DNA of 64,000 bases from Skeletonema tropicum. Its lineage: Eukaryota > Bacillariophyta > Thalassiosirophyceae > Thalassiosirales > Thalassiosiraceae. The notes beneath the pieces are model-generated. The model searched no databases. It saw only the letters and a list, made by a program, of their open reading frames with translations, and had not been told where the DNA came from. The position numbers and the translations under genes are program-made. How positions within the stretch are numbered: the first letter of the stretch is position 1; every line of letters begins with the position of its first letter. The stretch is taken from contig CM074147.1 of NCBI GenBank assembly GCA_037178625.1, positions 1,426,001 through 1,490,000 on the forward strand, in the 5' to 3' direction. Below, in pieces: positions 18,322 through 29,357 of this stretch.

Positions 18322-20763
18322 ATGACAGGCAACTCAATCCGACGAGTCATCGAGAGCCACACACCGGCATTTGAGCCAGAGATATGTCAATACCTGGAAA
18401 GTATTGTCGAATCTGCAATGGAAGAGGATGATGCGGCCGACATATTGGATATCTTATCCAATTTCCTTTCGGAGGATGAAACGAAGCAGATTCTGCCTTT
18501 GCTGCAAATATCTTCTGGACGAGGTAATGATGGGACTGCCGCCGAAAACATCTCTCAGCAAGTGATTCTTTCCTCAAAATTGAACGAAGCACCGCATTGC
18601 AGAACTTCTCCACCTACAGATGAAGTAGCGGATGTGACATCATCTAAACCTTGTCGTCCAAAACCAAAAGCAGCCGCTACCAAGTCACAGCTGAGAAAAG
18701 AAGCAAGGCTAAAGAGAAAAAATGCAAAGAAAGGAAACAAAGTATCTGACGTCTCCGAACTTGTCAATGATGATCATGCATCTGCATGGAAGGAATGCAC
18801 AGACTCCAACCAACGATGGGGAGGCAGAGGTCATGGAGGAAGAGGCATTCGTATGACGGGTGACAATTATCAAAACATTCGTTTACCATCGGTAACACTA
18901 TCCTATGAAGGAAATGAACTACTGGTTGACTCAAAGATGGACATTGTGAAGGGGCATAGATATGGTCTCATCGGAAAGAATGGCGTGGGCAAGTCGACAC
19001 TGCTGCGGCAATTGGCTTCTGGATCAATACCCGGTTTGCCTCGGGGGATAGTGATTCGAATGGTGAAGCAGCAAGTTGAGGGGAGGGACGACCAAACGAC
19101 ATTGGAAGCACTTGTAGAAGCAGACGAATATAGAAGTGCTTTGCTTCAAGAGCAGGATGAAGTGGAGCAAAAGATCGATAGCGGTGTCAACTTGGAGGAA
19201 TGTGCCCAAAGAATTGGTGATATTGCAGTAGAATTGGATGCAATTGATGCAGATAATGCGGAGAAGAGGGCCAAAGATATGCTCAAGGGACTTTCCTTCA
19301 CAAGCGAAATGATTCATGGCAAAACGAGCCACTTGAGCGGTGGTTGGCGCATGCGATTGGCTCTAGCACAGGCACTCTTTGCTCCCTACAGCGATTTAAT
19401 TCTACTTGACGAATGCACAAATCACCTGGATTTACACGGTATGGCTTGGCTAGAGAATTATCTGACAATGAATTCACTGACCATCATCTGCGTCTCGCAT
19501 GATAGATCCTTCCTCGATGCAGTCTCGACAGATATCATCGTAATGGAGCACAAACGATTGACATATCATGCAGGAAACTACACGGATTATCGAAAGAAGA
19601 TGGACGAGAAGGCAGCAAGGGAAGCCCAGATCGTTGATGCAAGTGAGCGTCAGAGAGCAAAAGCAATGGCATTTGTTCAGAACCAACAACAACAATCCAA
19701 GAAGAGTTCTGATCCGAACAAGCAGCGCCAAGCAAAAATGATTAAGGAGAAGAAGCTTGATCGAATTGGTAACTACCGCGAGGATGGGAAGAAATACAAG
19801 CAGTTTTCTTTGAAGAAATTATCAATGGATCATGAACGGCTCGCACAAAAGGTGGTCATTGAGGTGGATGAAGCAGCTATCAAGCTACGTCTTCCCGATC
19901 CATCATGGCCGCCCTGCATCAACGATGACACACCTCTCATTCAGATGGAGGATGTAAATTTCTCATACAACGCTTCAGCTTCAACTGAATCAGATGCTGA
20001 GTTCTTACTGAAGCAGCTGACACTGAACATAACACGAAAGACAAAAGCTGCTATTGTAGGGGCCAATGGCTGTGGCAAGTCAACTTTATTGAAGCTCCTA
20101 TTTGGAGAAGTCAGTCTTGCAAAGAAGCAAGGGATCATAACAAGACACCCAAACATCCGAGTCGGCTTCGTCTCACAATACTCTGTCGAAGAGCTGAACA
20201 AGTATGCACATATGACTGTCGTCGAGTACGCTGAAGAATTCATATCTTCTGGAGATGTTTGTTCATCTATCACCTCCAAAGCTTCCGGAAACATTAGGCA
20301 ATATCTGGGCATGTTTGGCTTGGGAGGAGTCCATGCCTACCGACCGATTCGAGCACTCTCTGGAGGGGAGAGGATGCGTCTATGTTTTGCAACTGTTCTA
20401 GCAAGTACGGTCCACATATTACTGCTTGACGAGGCAACAAACCATATCGATTTGGAAACTATGGACTCGCTCAGCAACGCTCTTAAAGATTGGCAAGGAG
20501 CCATCATCATGGTGAGTCACAACCAGGGCTTCCTGAGTGGGTTCTGCAACGAACTGTGGTCTTTTTCCAAAGAAGAAAGCGGTAGGGTTGACATCTCTCA
20601 TGATGATACAGAGAGTTTTGAGGAGCTTTTCTTGAGGTATAAAAGCAACATGCTGAATGGAGTGGGAGGGACTTCGACTTCAAACAGATTAGGCCGTAAG
20701 AACATGGCCAAAAGAGCAGCGAGACAGAACGCAAATGTTTCGAGGCATGCAGCTCTACTGTGA
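18322..20763 (+). CDS. ABC-F family ATPase, ABCF3/GCN20-like (single exon)
   Basis: The gene gives 813 residues with two ABC cassettes and no membrane domain. This is the ABC-F layout of soluble, ribosome-linked ATPases involved in translation. The N-terminal ~60 residues (PAFEPEICQYLESIVESA) match the ABCF3-type lead domain. Cassette 1: Walker A GKNGVGKST near residue 218, signature LSGGWRMRLALAQAL, Walker B LILLDECTNHLD. A charged linker with a QNQQQQSKKSSD stretch follows. Cassette 2: GANGCGKST near residue 580, LSGGERMRL, ILLLDEATNHID, then the switch histidine in IIMVSHN. Start ATG is at 18322. The first ~20 codons and the promoter were reused in the EGF genes at 39852 and 45567. Confidence 0.93.
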   Translation: MTGNSIRRVIESHTPAFEPEICQYLESIVESAMEEDDAADILDILSNFLSEDETKQILPLLQISSGRGNDGTAAENISQQVILSSKLNEAPHCRTSPPTDEVADVTSSKPCRPKPKAAATKSQLRKEARLKRKNAKKGNKVSDVSELVNDDHASAWKECTDSNQRWGGRGHGGRGIRMTGDNYQNIRLPSVTLSYEGNELLVDSKMDIVKGHRYGLIGKNGVGKSTLLRQLASGSIPGLPRGIVIRMVKQQVEGRDDQTTLEALVEADEYRSALLQEQDEVEQKIDSGVNLEECAQRIGDIAVELDAIDADNAEKRAKDMLKGLSFTSEMIHGKTSHLSGGWRMRLALAQALFAPYSDLILLDECTNHLDLHGMAWLENYLTMNSLTIICVSHDRSFLDAVSTDIIVMEHKRLTYHAGNYTDYRKKMDEKAAREAQIVDASERQRAKAMAFVQNQQQQSKKSSDPNKQRQAKMIKEKKLDRIGNYREDGKKYKQFSLKKLSMDHERLAQKVVIEVDEAAIKLRLPDPSWPPCINDDTPLIQMEDVNFSYNASASTESDAEFLLKQLTLNITRKTKAAIVGANGCGKSTLLKLLFGEVSLAKKQGIITRHPNIRVGFVSQYSVEELNKYAHMTVVEYAEEFISSGDVCSSITSKASGNIRQYLGMFGLGGVHAYRPIRALSGGERMRLCFATVLASTVHILLLDEATNHIDLETMDSLSNALKDWQGAIIMVSHNQGFLSGFCNELWSFSKEESGRVDISHDDTESFEELFLRYKSNMLNGVGGTSTSNRLGRKNMAKRAARQNANVSRHAALL

Positions 20764-20906
20764 TGTAGTTTGTAGAGGATAATTGGAAATTGTAGGAAAG
20801 CTCAATCAAATTCTGTTGGATTCAGCAAGGTCCGTAGGTAAATCTCTAGAGCGTCCCTGTGTAAAGATGAGCGTCTCATCTCAGTCCGTCATCCTTTCTT
20901 CACACG

Positions 20907-20933
20907 TGACGTCATCGGAATGCTGTGACGTCA
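20907..20933. promoter_or_regulatory. Pair of palindromic CRE-like sites (TGACGTCA) upstream of second ABCF gene
   Basis: Two perfect TGACGTCA octamers occur at 20907-20914 and 20926-20933, 19 bp apart, about 130-155 bp before the ATG at 21062. This is the palindromic target of bZIP factors. In diatoms TGACGT elements are known in CO2/cAMP-responsive promoters. A role for this gene is inference. Confidence 0.5.
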
Positions 20934-21061
20934 TCCGCCTGGCCGAAGAAGAAGTTGAAAGATCTGGCTCAATCAAATATTAATACAGATGTCGATGATG
21001 TCAATCGATGTCAATGATGTTATGGTTGATAGATGCTTGAATCTGAACAACGAACAACAGC

Positions 21062-23873
21062 ATGGCGGCCGTAAAGCACTGCGAAGAGCTCCTCCCCGGT
21101 CTAGACGAGGACATCGCCGAATACATCTCCGGTATTCTCGAAGATGACGGAGCACTCGAGGCAGACTCAGTGGAAGATACAACCGCGATGATTGCTGGCC
21201 TCCTCGATGAATACTGCGAAGAAAGGGACGAGGATCCATCTGAAAAGGCGGCCGCTTTGATTGCACGAATAACGCAACAAAATGGAGAGGAGAGTGGTGG
21301 CAGTACGGCTGTAAAGACATCTGATGATTTGCCAACCAAACTTGGAGGGATATCACTCGCAGATCAGCTAAACACCGATGATTACGATCTAGTCTACGGT
21401 GACAATAATAAACGAAGCACTGTAAACTCGCTCATCGACGAAACTACCAACACCACCACCACCACCTCCAAATCCAAAACAAAATCAAAAAGCAACAAAA
21501 AACCAACAGCATCCGAAGTTGCCAATTCACAAATTGCAGAAATTGAAGCCGAATTACACCAAGCACGTGTGGCTGCGGTAAGGGCACGTGCCAAGTATGG
21601 TGCATATCGGGGGAGTTTGGATGCGAAATCGTTTACTTTGCCGAATCCTGGGGGTGGGGCACCACTTTTGGAGGATGCTGCTTGTAGATTGGTTTGGGGG
21701 AAACGGTATGGTGAGTCGTTGGTAAAAAGTACTCTTATGATATGATTATGGACATGTTCTCACTCATTTTTGACAATTTCAATGAAACTTATTGTTTTGA
21801 CGACTAGGTCTCATTGGGCGAAACGGCATGGTAAGTTGGTAGTGTGTTGTGCTTGTCAGTAATAATATTATTTACTCGCTCTCTCTCATTTTTCAACATG
21901 TTGCACATTATAAAATGTATTTTTTGATGTCACGATGTTACTGCAATGAATCAAATTGTTAACTTCGAATTGTTGAACAGGGCAAAAGCACAATGTTGAG
22001 AGCATTTGCAGCACGTAGAGTGGGGGATGTACCAGCCCAAGTGAGCGTGCACTATGTATCACAGGAGGTTAATCTGACAGAAGATCAACGAAACAAAACA
22101 CCCGTCATGTGTGTGGTTGATGCAGATGTTGAACGAACATTATTGAAAGAGGAGATAGCTGAGTTAGAGGCAAAGGCATCAGAGGGAACATTGGACGCTG
22201 CTGGTTCGGTTCGACAGGGGGAACTCATCGCCAGACTGGATGAAATTGGGGGAGATTCTGCCGATCGTCGTGCGGAGGCTTTGCTTGCTAATTTGGGATT
22301 TTCGGAGGAGCTACGCTCTCGTCCATTATCGCAACTGAGTGGAGGATGGAGGGTTAGAACGATGCTTGCGGCTGCTATCTTTGCCAAGCCTGATATGCTC
22401 TTGCTTGACGAACCAACAAATCATTTATCCATCCTTGCTGTGATGTGGCTGGCGAGAGAACTCGCCACGAGTGAGACGTGGAAGGAGCGCATTGTGGTGA
22501 TTGTATCGCACGATCGTCACTTCATGGATGAGGTCTGTACAGATTGTCTGCATATATCTGGTGCTGCAAAGAAATTAACCCAAGCACGAGGCAACTACTC
22601 CGTCTGGCATAAGAGGAGGAAGGAGCAGCAGGCCTTGTTTGCCAAGGAACAAAAGGCGCGACAGGATGAGATTGATAGACTCCGAGAGTACGCAGGGCAT
22701 GGGTTCAGGTATGGCGGTAGTGCATCGCAAATTAATAAAATGAGCATGAAGGCCAAGCAGGCGGATAAGTTAGAGGAGGCACATGCTGAGCATGCAGAGG
22801 AGTTATCGGCATTACAGGAGGATGTTGAGTTGCCAATTCATATTGCAGCTGGAGGGGAGTTGGATGGATATGTTGTCCAACTTCAAGATGTGGGATTTGG
22901 GTACCCTGGCTCATCACCTGCTCGTCTATTTCAACACTGTGAATTTGGTATTACATCCAAATCTAGGATTGTATTGCTTGGCGAGAATGGTAATGGGAAG
23001 ACAGTAAGTACGAGGTATCACATTTGCATTCTTTTGACGGATGTTACGTATACGAATATACTCAACCTTGACTCGCTATTATGATTCAGACCTTGGTAAA
23101 ATTAATTTTGGGGGAGCTACAGCCGTGCGAGGGCAATGTGAGAAGATCTCCCCATGCAAGATATGCTCTAGTAAACCAGCATCACGCAGACCAAATTGAT
23201 CTTTCTTTGACACCTCTGGAGTTCCTTGCCAGCAAGTTTCCAGGTGACGGTTCGTATGCTCATACACAAAAGTTGAGATCCCACTTGTCGCAATGTGGTG
23301 TTACATCCGGTAGCTCGAAAAATGCAAGGTATGAATCACTTCACCCCTCGAACTTCGCCTTAATTGCTTGCTTGCCAATCTTTTTGGAACTGATCTCATT
23401 ACAGGTTTCGTAACCTTCTTCGTCTCGCCTCTATTATCATTACTCTACAACACACAAAGTGTGAAAGATCTTCAGAATACGCCAGCATCGGCTCTATCGG
23501 GAGGGCAAAGATCGCGAGTAGCACTTGCTGCAGTATCCTACGCAGAGCCTCATGTCTTGATTTTGGACGAACCTACGAATAAGTGAGTTTCAGCAAAGCA
23601 ATATTCGACACGAGCATAAAATGATTGATTTACTAACCAATTGTTGTCATAAAATTCTAATCCAAAACCAGCTTGGACTTGGAGAGTGTGGCTACACTTG
23701 CAGAAAGTGTTAAGAATTTTAAGGGTGCCGTGATTTGTGTGTCGCATGACCAGTTCTTTGTGCAGACGGTTGCAAATGAAGCTTGGGTTGTCAATGAAGG
23801 GAAGGTGGTGCGGGTCGACAGCTTTGAAACATATCGCAACAAACAGCTCAAACTTTTGAGCAAGGTTGCGTAA
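21062..23873 (+). CDS. Second ABC-F family ATPase (six exons, with 23-nt microexon)
   Basis: Exons are 21062-21710, 21808-21830, 21981-23003, 23090-23328, 23460-23582 and 23672-23873. All introns are GT-AG (97, 150, 86, 131 and 89 bp), all phases agree, and the product is 752 residues. Start at ATG 21062 gives an ABCF3-like lead (LLPGLDEDIAEYISGILED). Cassette 1 Walker A, GRNGMGKST, is built from three exons: exon 2 is only 23 nt and encodes LIGRNGM. Then come LSGGWRVRTMLAAA and LLLDEPTNHL. Cassette 2 has GENGNGKTT split by intron 3, LSGGQRSRVALAA and LILDEPTNN, with the Asp-containing end in exon 6, and CVSHDQFF. It lies head-to-tail with the intronless paralog. Soluble translation-associated ATPase by family. 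Confidence 0.9.
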
Positions 23874-24594
23874 ATATGGACATCAGGCCGCTTTGATTCA
23901 ATCTTTCGACCTGCATGTTTCTCTCCTCGATATTGTGAGCCGAACATGTGAAGATGATTAATGATATGAGTGAGCTTTCTCGTGTTTAATTGTAGTTACA
24001 TATTCATGCTCACATTATCATACCGTTACCGATGGATGCTCACGCACATAATTCCATGACCACATCCACTCTCCCCAGCTTTAACGTTCAAGCAGAGGAA
24101 GAACAGCGAGAGAAAGCTCTCAAAAATCTATGTAAAGTACATAGTCACACTCGAAGTAAGTCTTTACATATTATAATCAGAAGATAGAAGGAGGTCCCTT
24201 TCTCTCTCTCTCTATTTCATCATGTACATCATCGATCATCGCCGACTCCTTCGTGCTGTGTGTGGGGCTTATGATGTACATACTTACAGTGTTCATGAAT
24301 TGAGTGCTGAAAACATAAATTAATATGTCCGAAACGGCACTCAATTCTATCACGCACACCAGCATTATGATGTAAGTTTTACGAGTCATTTTCCGAAGAG
24401 TCATTTTCCGAAGCAAGATAAAGAGGTACGATAACAGTCATTGCATTGCTTCCGATAGACTGTGGGCTACATAAACAAAATAGTCCCCTGGGCCTTTACA
24501 GGCCGGTTCACTCGCTTGCGCCCTCCCTTTGAGACATCATGCATGCGATCGTTCAACCGTTCACGATCACGATTTCCTTTCATTCAAAATGAAC
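23874..24594. other. Intergenic region
   Basis: No gene seen. Features noticed: a short palindrome (TATGTAAAGTACATA) near 24130, a CT-rich run near 24202, and a tandem 15-bp duplication (GAGTCATTTTCCGAA) at about 24382-24411. Confidence 0.4.
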
Positions 24595-24630
24595 AGTAGC
24601 AGTAGCAGTAGCAGTAGCAGTAGCAGTAGC
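24595..24630 (+). repeat. AGTAGC microsatellite
   Basis: About six consecutive AGTAGC units lie roughly 70 bp upstream of the secreted SP-repeat protein's ATG, within its probable 5' leader. Confidence 0.85.
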
Positions 24631-24697
24631 CACAACCCTATTATATTGAACATAAATTTCAATCAAAACAATTATCATCATATTCAACTAAGTGAAA

Positions 24698-26325
24698 ATG
24701 AAGTCTCTCTACCTTCTCCTTGCTGCCGCAGCCGTGTTATCAACGCCGGCGTCATCACAATTACCTACTCAAACTCCGTCTTCTGAACCGTCGTCAATAC
24801 CATCCTCAATGCCTTCAGCTGATCCTTCGTCAATGCCATCTTCTGAACCTTCATCGATTCCAAGTAGTGTCCCGTCATCCGAGCCATCGTCTCAACCTTC
24901 ATCGGAGCCTTCCTCCAAGCCATCATCTCAACCTAGCAGCGAGCCGTCAAGCCAGCCCTCCTCGGACCCTTCTGAACAACCCAGTAGCGAGCCTTCATCG
25001 GAGCCGTCCAGTGAGCCTTCCTCTCAGCCTTCTGCCGAGCCATCGTCGGATCCATCCTTTCAGCCTTCTAGCGAGCCTTCCTCTCAGCCTTCTAGCGAGC
25101 CATCGTCGGATCCATCCTCTCAGCCTTCTAGCGAGCCTTCCTCTCAGCCTTCTGCTGAGCCATCGTCGGATCCGTCCTCTCAACCTTCTAGCGAGCCTTC
25201 CTCTCAGCCTTCTGCTGAGCCATCGTCGGATCCGTCCTCTCAGCCTTCTAGCGAGCCGTCCTCGGAACCCTCTTCTGAGCCTTCCTCCGAACCATCGTCG
25301 GAACCATCTGCCACACCGTCTTGCTCACCTTCCTCCATGCCTACAGAGTCGCCTTCAAAACCTCCTGGTATCAATCTATACTATCCTGAATGGGATCTAG
25401 ACAAGTCAGGGTGTAGGTAAGTCTCGTTTCTCTGCATCGGCATCGCCCGCTTTTGTCAAGACTGCTGAATTTCTGTCCACAAACATACCGATACCGATCC
25501 TCACATTCTCATTCATTCATTCATTCTAACCCCATAGGAACGACGGCGATCAACCAGAGTACATGGAATTGGATCCTACATCGTGGCTATCTAGTACAGC
25601 GGAAGCTTGCTGTCAGAAATTCTTTGGTGGCTATCTTTATGATGTTTGCATGGGAAGGTATCCCCCGGACCACGACGACTGTAATGTCATGTTATTTTAC
25701 CCTGATTGGGAGGGCTCCAATGCAGGCTGTGTTCATGACGGTAAGCAAAATTTTATCGAATGTGCTTCTTTGTATCTATTATTTGTTCTATATTTATATT
25801 TCTCACTTATGCACATCTTCTTGTCTCTGCACGACAAAAATAGGTTCCGAGCCCTACTACATGCTTCAATTTGCGCAATACTTCCTATCCAACTCAATAG
25901 AAGAATGCTGCGAAAAGTTCTACTACTGGGATTATTATGGCTGTACTGGGACGAGCCCGCCGAGAACTGGTGATTACTATCCCGATTGGACGGGGGCCTC
26001 CTCTTCCTCTTCTAGTTCTTGTCTCAATGACGAGAAGATGCCAAAGTATATGTTAACTAATGAGAATCAAAAGTGGTATTTGTCTAAGACGCTCAAAGAA
26101 TGTTGTGAGAGACATTTTATGTGGGATGTCAATAAATGTATGGGTACTACAAATCAGGGCACCGGGAAATGGTATGCCAATTACGGAGCCGGGGGGTGTA
26201 CTCAAGACTGTGCTGGAGCGTCACCTTGTGGTGGTGTTGCGGAGTCGTGGGATGAAAAATTTTCTACCAAAAAAGAGTGTTGTAATGCGAAGTTGTGGTA
26301 TGATTCGAAGTGCATGACCAAATAA
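24698..26325 (+). CDS. Secreted Ser/Pro/Glu/Gln-repeat protein with Cys-rich modules (three exons)
   Basis: Exons are 24698-25416, 25538-25740 and 25844-26325; introns are 121 and 103 bp, GT-AG, phases fit, 467 residues. The ATG at 24698 ([20 protein letters not shown]) starts a clear signal peptide. Residues ~25-225 are repeats of [13 protein letters not shown] type, typical of diatom extracellular and cell-wall proteins. The rest is four related Cys-rich modules, each with an aromatic YYPDW/YPDWEG lead and an ECCxKxFxWDYxxC core (e.g. [34 protein letters not shown]). Role in wall or adhesion is inferred from composition. A broken copy of exon 3 lies at 27546-28024. Confidence 0.88.
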
Positions 26326-26904
26326 AAATAAGGCTCAGCTCAGTCGAAGTCGAAAATGTAATTACTTTACTATGAATATATGTGTAGAATCTAAGTGTTA
26401 GAAAGATAATATTAGTCAAGAGTGCCACAATAACTTTCAAATACAATCGAAATGACTTCGTCGATGACTATTAATGTTAGCACGGCTCCATCATGACCTT
26501 GATATTGATCTCGACTTGACCTTGAGCTTGAGCGGGAATAGTAACCAATCTTCGAGCGCTGCCTGACCACATGAACAGCTTGATTCAATCTCTACATAAG
26601 CAGTTTTATGGATGATACTATATACTACTACTTATTTCCCCCATGCCATTTTATCCCCATCCTCGCCGCCTACTATGTAAGTAGCCCGGATGAGGGGATC
26701 GAGCGAGCGCGATAGGGCTACCTTTCTCATCTGAGTAACGAACGGCTGGATGTACGCAGAATCTCGTAGGTGGGGCAATCTGCTCACCGTATCTATATAT
26801 AAGTAGGAAGTTGTAACAATGACGAAAGACAACTCTCCATCCAATACCACTCGTCGCTTGATGTTGTCATAGGCCATATTCACAGTGGGTTTAAACGAGT
26901 ACAT
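26326..26904. other. Intergenic region
   Basis: No gene is supported. A 21-bp sequence (GCTACCTTTCTCATCTGAGTA) at about 26718 is repeated at about 27524, on the other side of the MITE and at the start of the broken exon copy. Confidence 0.4.
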
Positions 26905-27475
26905 ACTACCGCCAAAATTAAATCAGAGCTGAAAAAAAATCAGAGCCAGCTCTGATTTGAAAATTTTGCTAGCTTTCTACGCACAAAACACAAAACTCGA
27001 CTGCAATAGTCGCCTCTACGCCCTACTACGCCGCAACATCGACCCTCCACCTACCTGCACCGGCCATAAGTTGATAGTACATGTTATTACCTTTCGATTA
27101 AACCGCTGGGAGTCATCATATACGCTATACTTGCTTTACAACGGCTGCATAGGTGCTCATATACGCATGCGTCATACATAAAATCACTAGAATTGCTAGC
27201 GAAAATAGGCACTTTTGGTACGTCTGTAACTCTTTACCGCGTCAATATAATTCGGTCGCCTAAATTGTACTTGCATTCGGATACATCTCCTCAAGACATT
27301 CCGCGTATTTAGTTTGGGTTGAATACGTTGATAGGTGCGCTCTAGGAGGGTATGCTCACATGGTTGTTTTGTCTGTTTTGTTAGTGTTTTGCTAGTTGAT
27401 GCGGGGCGCGCGCAAAAAAATTAAATCAGAGCCAGCTATGTACAGGCTCTGATTTTTTTTCGGCAGTAGCATAAG
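26905..27475. mobile_element. Candidate MITE with hairpin ends
   Basis: The ends are imperfect inverted repeats (TACTACCGCC...AAATCAGAGC at left; the inverse TGCTACTGCC...AAATCAGAGC at right). Inside each end is a second palindrome, AAATCAGAGCC...GGCTCTGATTT. No ORF of note is inside. A target duplication cannot be settled, because the flanks (AGTAC) are themselves palindromic. Confidence 0.5.
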
Positions 27476-27545
27476 TACCGAATTACAATACCGAACGTTT
27501 GAATGCACGACAAGAAACCTTATGCTACCTTTCTCATCTGAGTAC

Positions 27546-28024
27546 CGAGCCCTACTTAATGTTGAGCAATGCTCAATTATTTCCTATATCCAACACAAGA
27601 GAAGAGTGCTGCAAGAAGTTCTACGACTGGGACTACTACGGCTGTACTGGGACGAAACCTCCGTCAAGTGGTGAGTACTATCCCAATTGGACGGGGGCCT
27701 CCTCTTCCTCTTCTAGAGTTCTTTTGTCTCAATGACGAGACGTACATCTTCAACAGCCCAACTTGGTATTTTTTGTCATCCACGCTCAAAGAATGCTGTA
27801 AGAGACACTTCAATTTTGACTTTCACAACTGTATGGGTACTGAGGCTCAAGGGACGAATAAGTGGTATGTGAAATACGATGCCTCTACGTGTGTGCAAGA
27901 CTGTACGTTGGGGCGGCGCGCCTTGTGGTGGTATTGCGGAGTCGTGGGATGAGGTCTTTGGAGATATAAGAAGGAATGTTGTGATAAGAAGATGTGGTAT
28001 GATAATAAGTGCATCAGCAACTGA
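27546..28024 (+). pseudogene. Broken copy of exon 3 of the secreted SP-repeat protein
   Basis: It begins with EPYLMLSNAQLF (compare [12 protein letters not shown]), then [17 protein letters not shown] and a [13 protein letters not shown] stretch. Around 27715 an indel shifts the frame, then ECCKRHFNFDFHNCMGT follows in another frame. A further shift after CVQDC leads to KKECCDKKMWYDNKC and a TGA at 28022-28024. The cysteine pattern is kept but the reading frame is not. Confidence 0.8.
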
Positions 28025-28559
28025 GTGCAATGAATTGCAGTTGGATAGAGAATAAGTTAGTAGAAATGTGTCAAAGCGAAAGTGCTTTTCTGTTTCTATG
28101 TCAAGAGATCTCATTTTTCAGTCTAACTCTAAGATCTCTTGAGATGAGTCTCAAAGAGCATTCTTGTCTCAACATCATACCGATACTCATGGGTTTTCAC
28201 ATGCGCATCATTCCAGTATTCACATTCACTTCATACAACTTCATTCAAGCGAGAAGAAGAACAGAAAGAAAAAGAAAACTCTTGATCTCTTGAAAATCTC
28301 CATTTCTCGCAAGCGTTGTCATCTGATTATGCGTAGAAACCTGTCCGAACGCCATGATTTCGACGAAGAAGTAATAATGAGGTGGTAATACATTATTTAA
28401 TCATCATTATCGTGTCTTGTCACAGCAAAACTACATTGCACTTGTCATGTGTTCATTCTTTTTCACTATATTCATTTTCGTCCCATTTCTCTCTCCATGC
28501 CGCGTTCTCATTCTTGACATCCAACAACACAACACTCACAGCAAAGCAAACACTCAATA
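28025..28559. other. Intergenic region
   Basis: Nothing supported. The sequence is AT-rich with short ORFs only. Confidence 0.35.
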
Positions 28560-29357
28560 CTATATATTCCCACCACGCTGTCCAGCCAAAAGTTTCGCCA
28601 CAGCAATCTCCCTCTCCCTCTCCTCCCCAACACTCTGTTTCTGCATCTGCTGTTGTGGCACTCTTACAAACTCCATCCCCTCCTCCCTCCTGCTATTATT
28701 ATTCTTCTTCCCCACTACACTACCCTGATCAAACTCTTCCCTCCAATGCTTAATACACAATCCCTGCTTCACCACCATATTCCCACACCCACTCCGTCCA
28801 CAGGGTCGACTCGCCCCATGTCGTCGACACACACCTCCATTCTTGGCGTGATTTTTACAATTTGGAAACGAGCATAATTTGACTTGTGCTCCGTGACGGA
28901 TGCACACGCCCGATTTACGAACGAGGTTGGTGCAGTTTGGAAAGGTGCAGATGTAGTTGAGTCGGACTCGTTTTTTCTTTTTGGGTGGTGGTGGTTTGTT
29001 GGTGGTTGTGGGGGTTGTGGTGATTTGGAATGCTTGGATTGGTGGACATATTATCTTGTGATTAGGGTTGTTTGTAGTGTCTGATTGAGAAGAGGCGCAA
29101 CTGACAGTGGACGATGGTGGTGGTGGATTGACTACCGACAAAGAAGATTGCTTACTACTTGGTTGAAAAGTAGGCGTATCAGTTGTTGCCGAGGTCGAGG
29201 TACCCAGGGGCCGTTGAACCAGATTCATGAGACAGAGTGCCGCTTCGAAGCGTGACTCTTCTGGCGGCGGTGGATTATTAGTGTTGTCTCTCGGGGCAGC
29301 GGCGGCGGCATGTTCGATTGCTGGAAGCGGTAGAGGAGGATTATTTGGTGGAGGCAT
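28560..29357 (-). CDS. Three-finger WRKY19-like zinc-finger protein
   Basis: The gene gives 265 residues from ATG at 29357. The first ~130 residues are Pro-, Ser- and Thr-rich with Ala and Lys runs. A basic KKKKRVR stretch, which may be a nuclear signal, comes just before three C-x4-C-x8-C-x2-H fingers (CTFPNCTNLVRKSGVC, CSFPNCKNHAKNGGVC, CGRSGCGNMVVKQGLC). There is no RING. It is related to the 12-finger gene at 15481 and the gene at 36341 but is much more diverged. Probably nuclear. Confidence 0.75.
   Translation of the reverse strand: MPPPNNPPLPLPAIEHAAAAAPRDNTNNPPPPEESRFEAALCLMNLVQRPLGTSTSATTDTPTFQPSSKQSSLSVVNPPPPSSTVSCASSQSDTTNNPNHKIICPPIQAFQITTTPTTTNKPPPPKKKKRVRLNYICTFPNCTNLVRKSGVCIRHGAQVKLCSFPNCKNHAKNGGVCRRHGASRPCGRSGCGNMVVKQGLCIKHWREEFDQGSVVGKKNNNSRREEGMEFVRVPQQQMQKQSVGEEREREIAVAKLLAGQRGGNI

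Noticed and set aside
24995..25183. Arg/Leu-rich ORF on the minus strand
   Set aside because: It is the antisense reading of the Ser/Pro/Glu repeats of the secreted protein, with no independent support.
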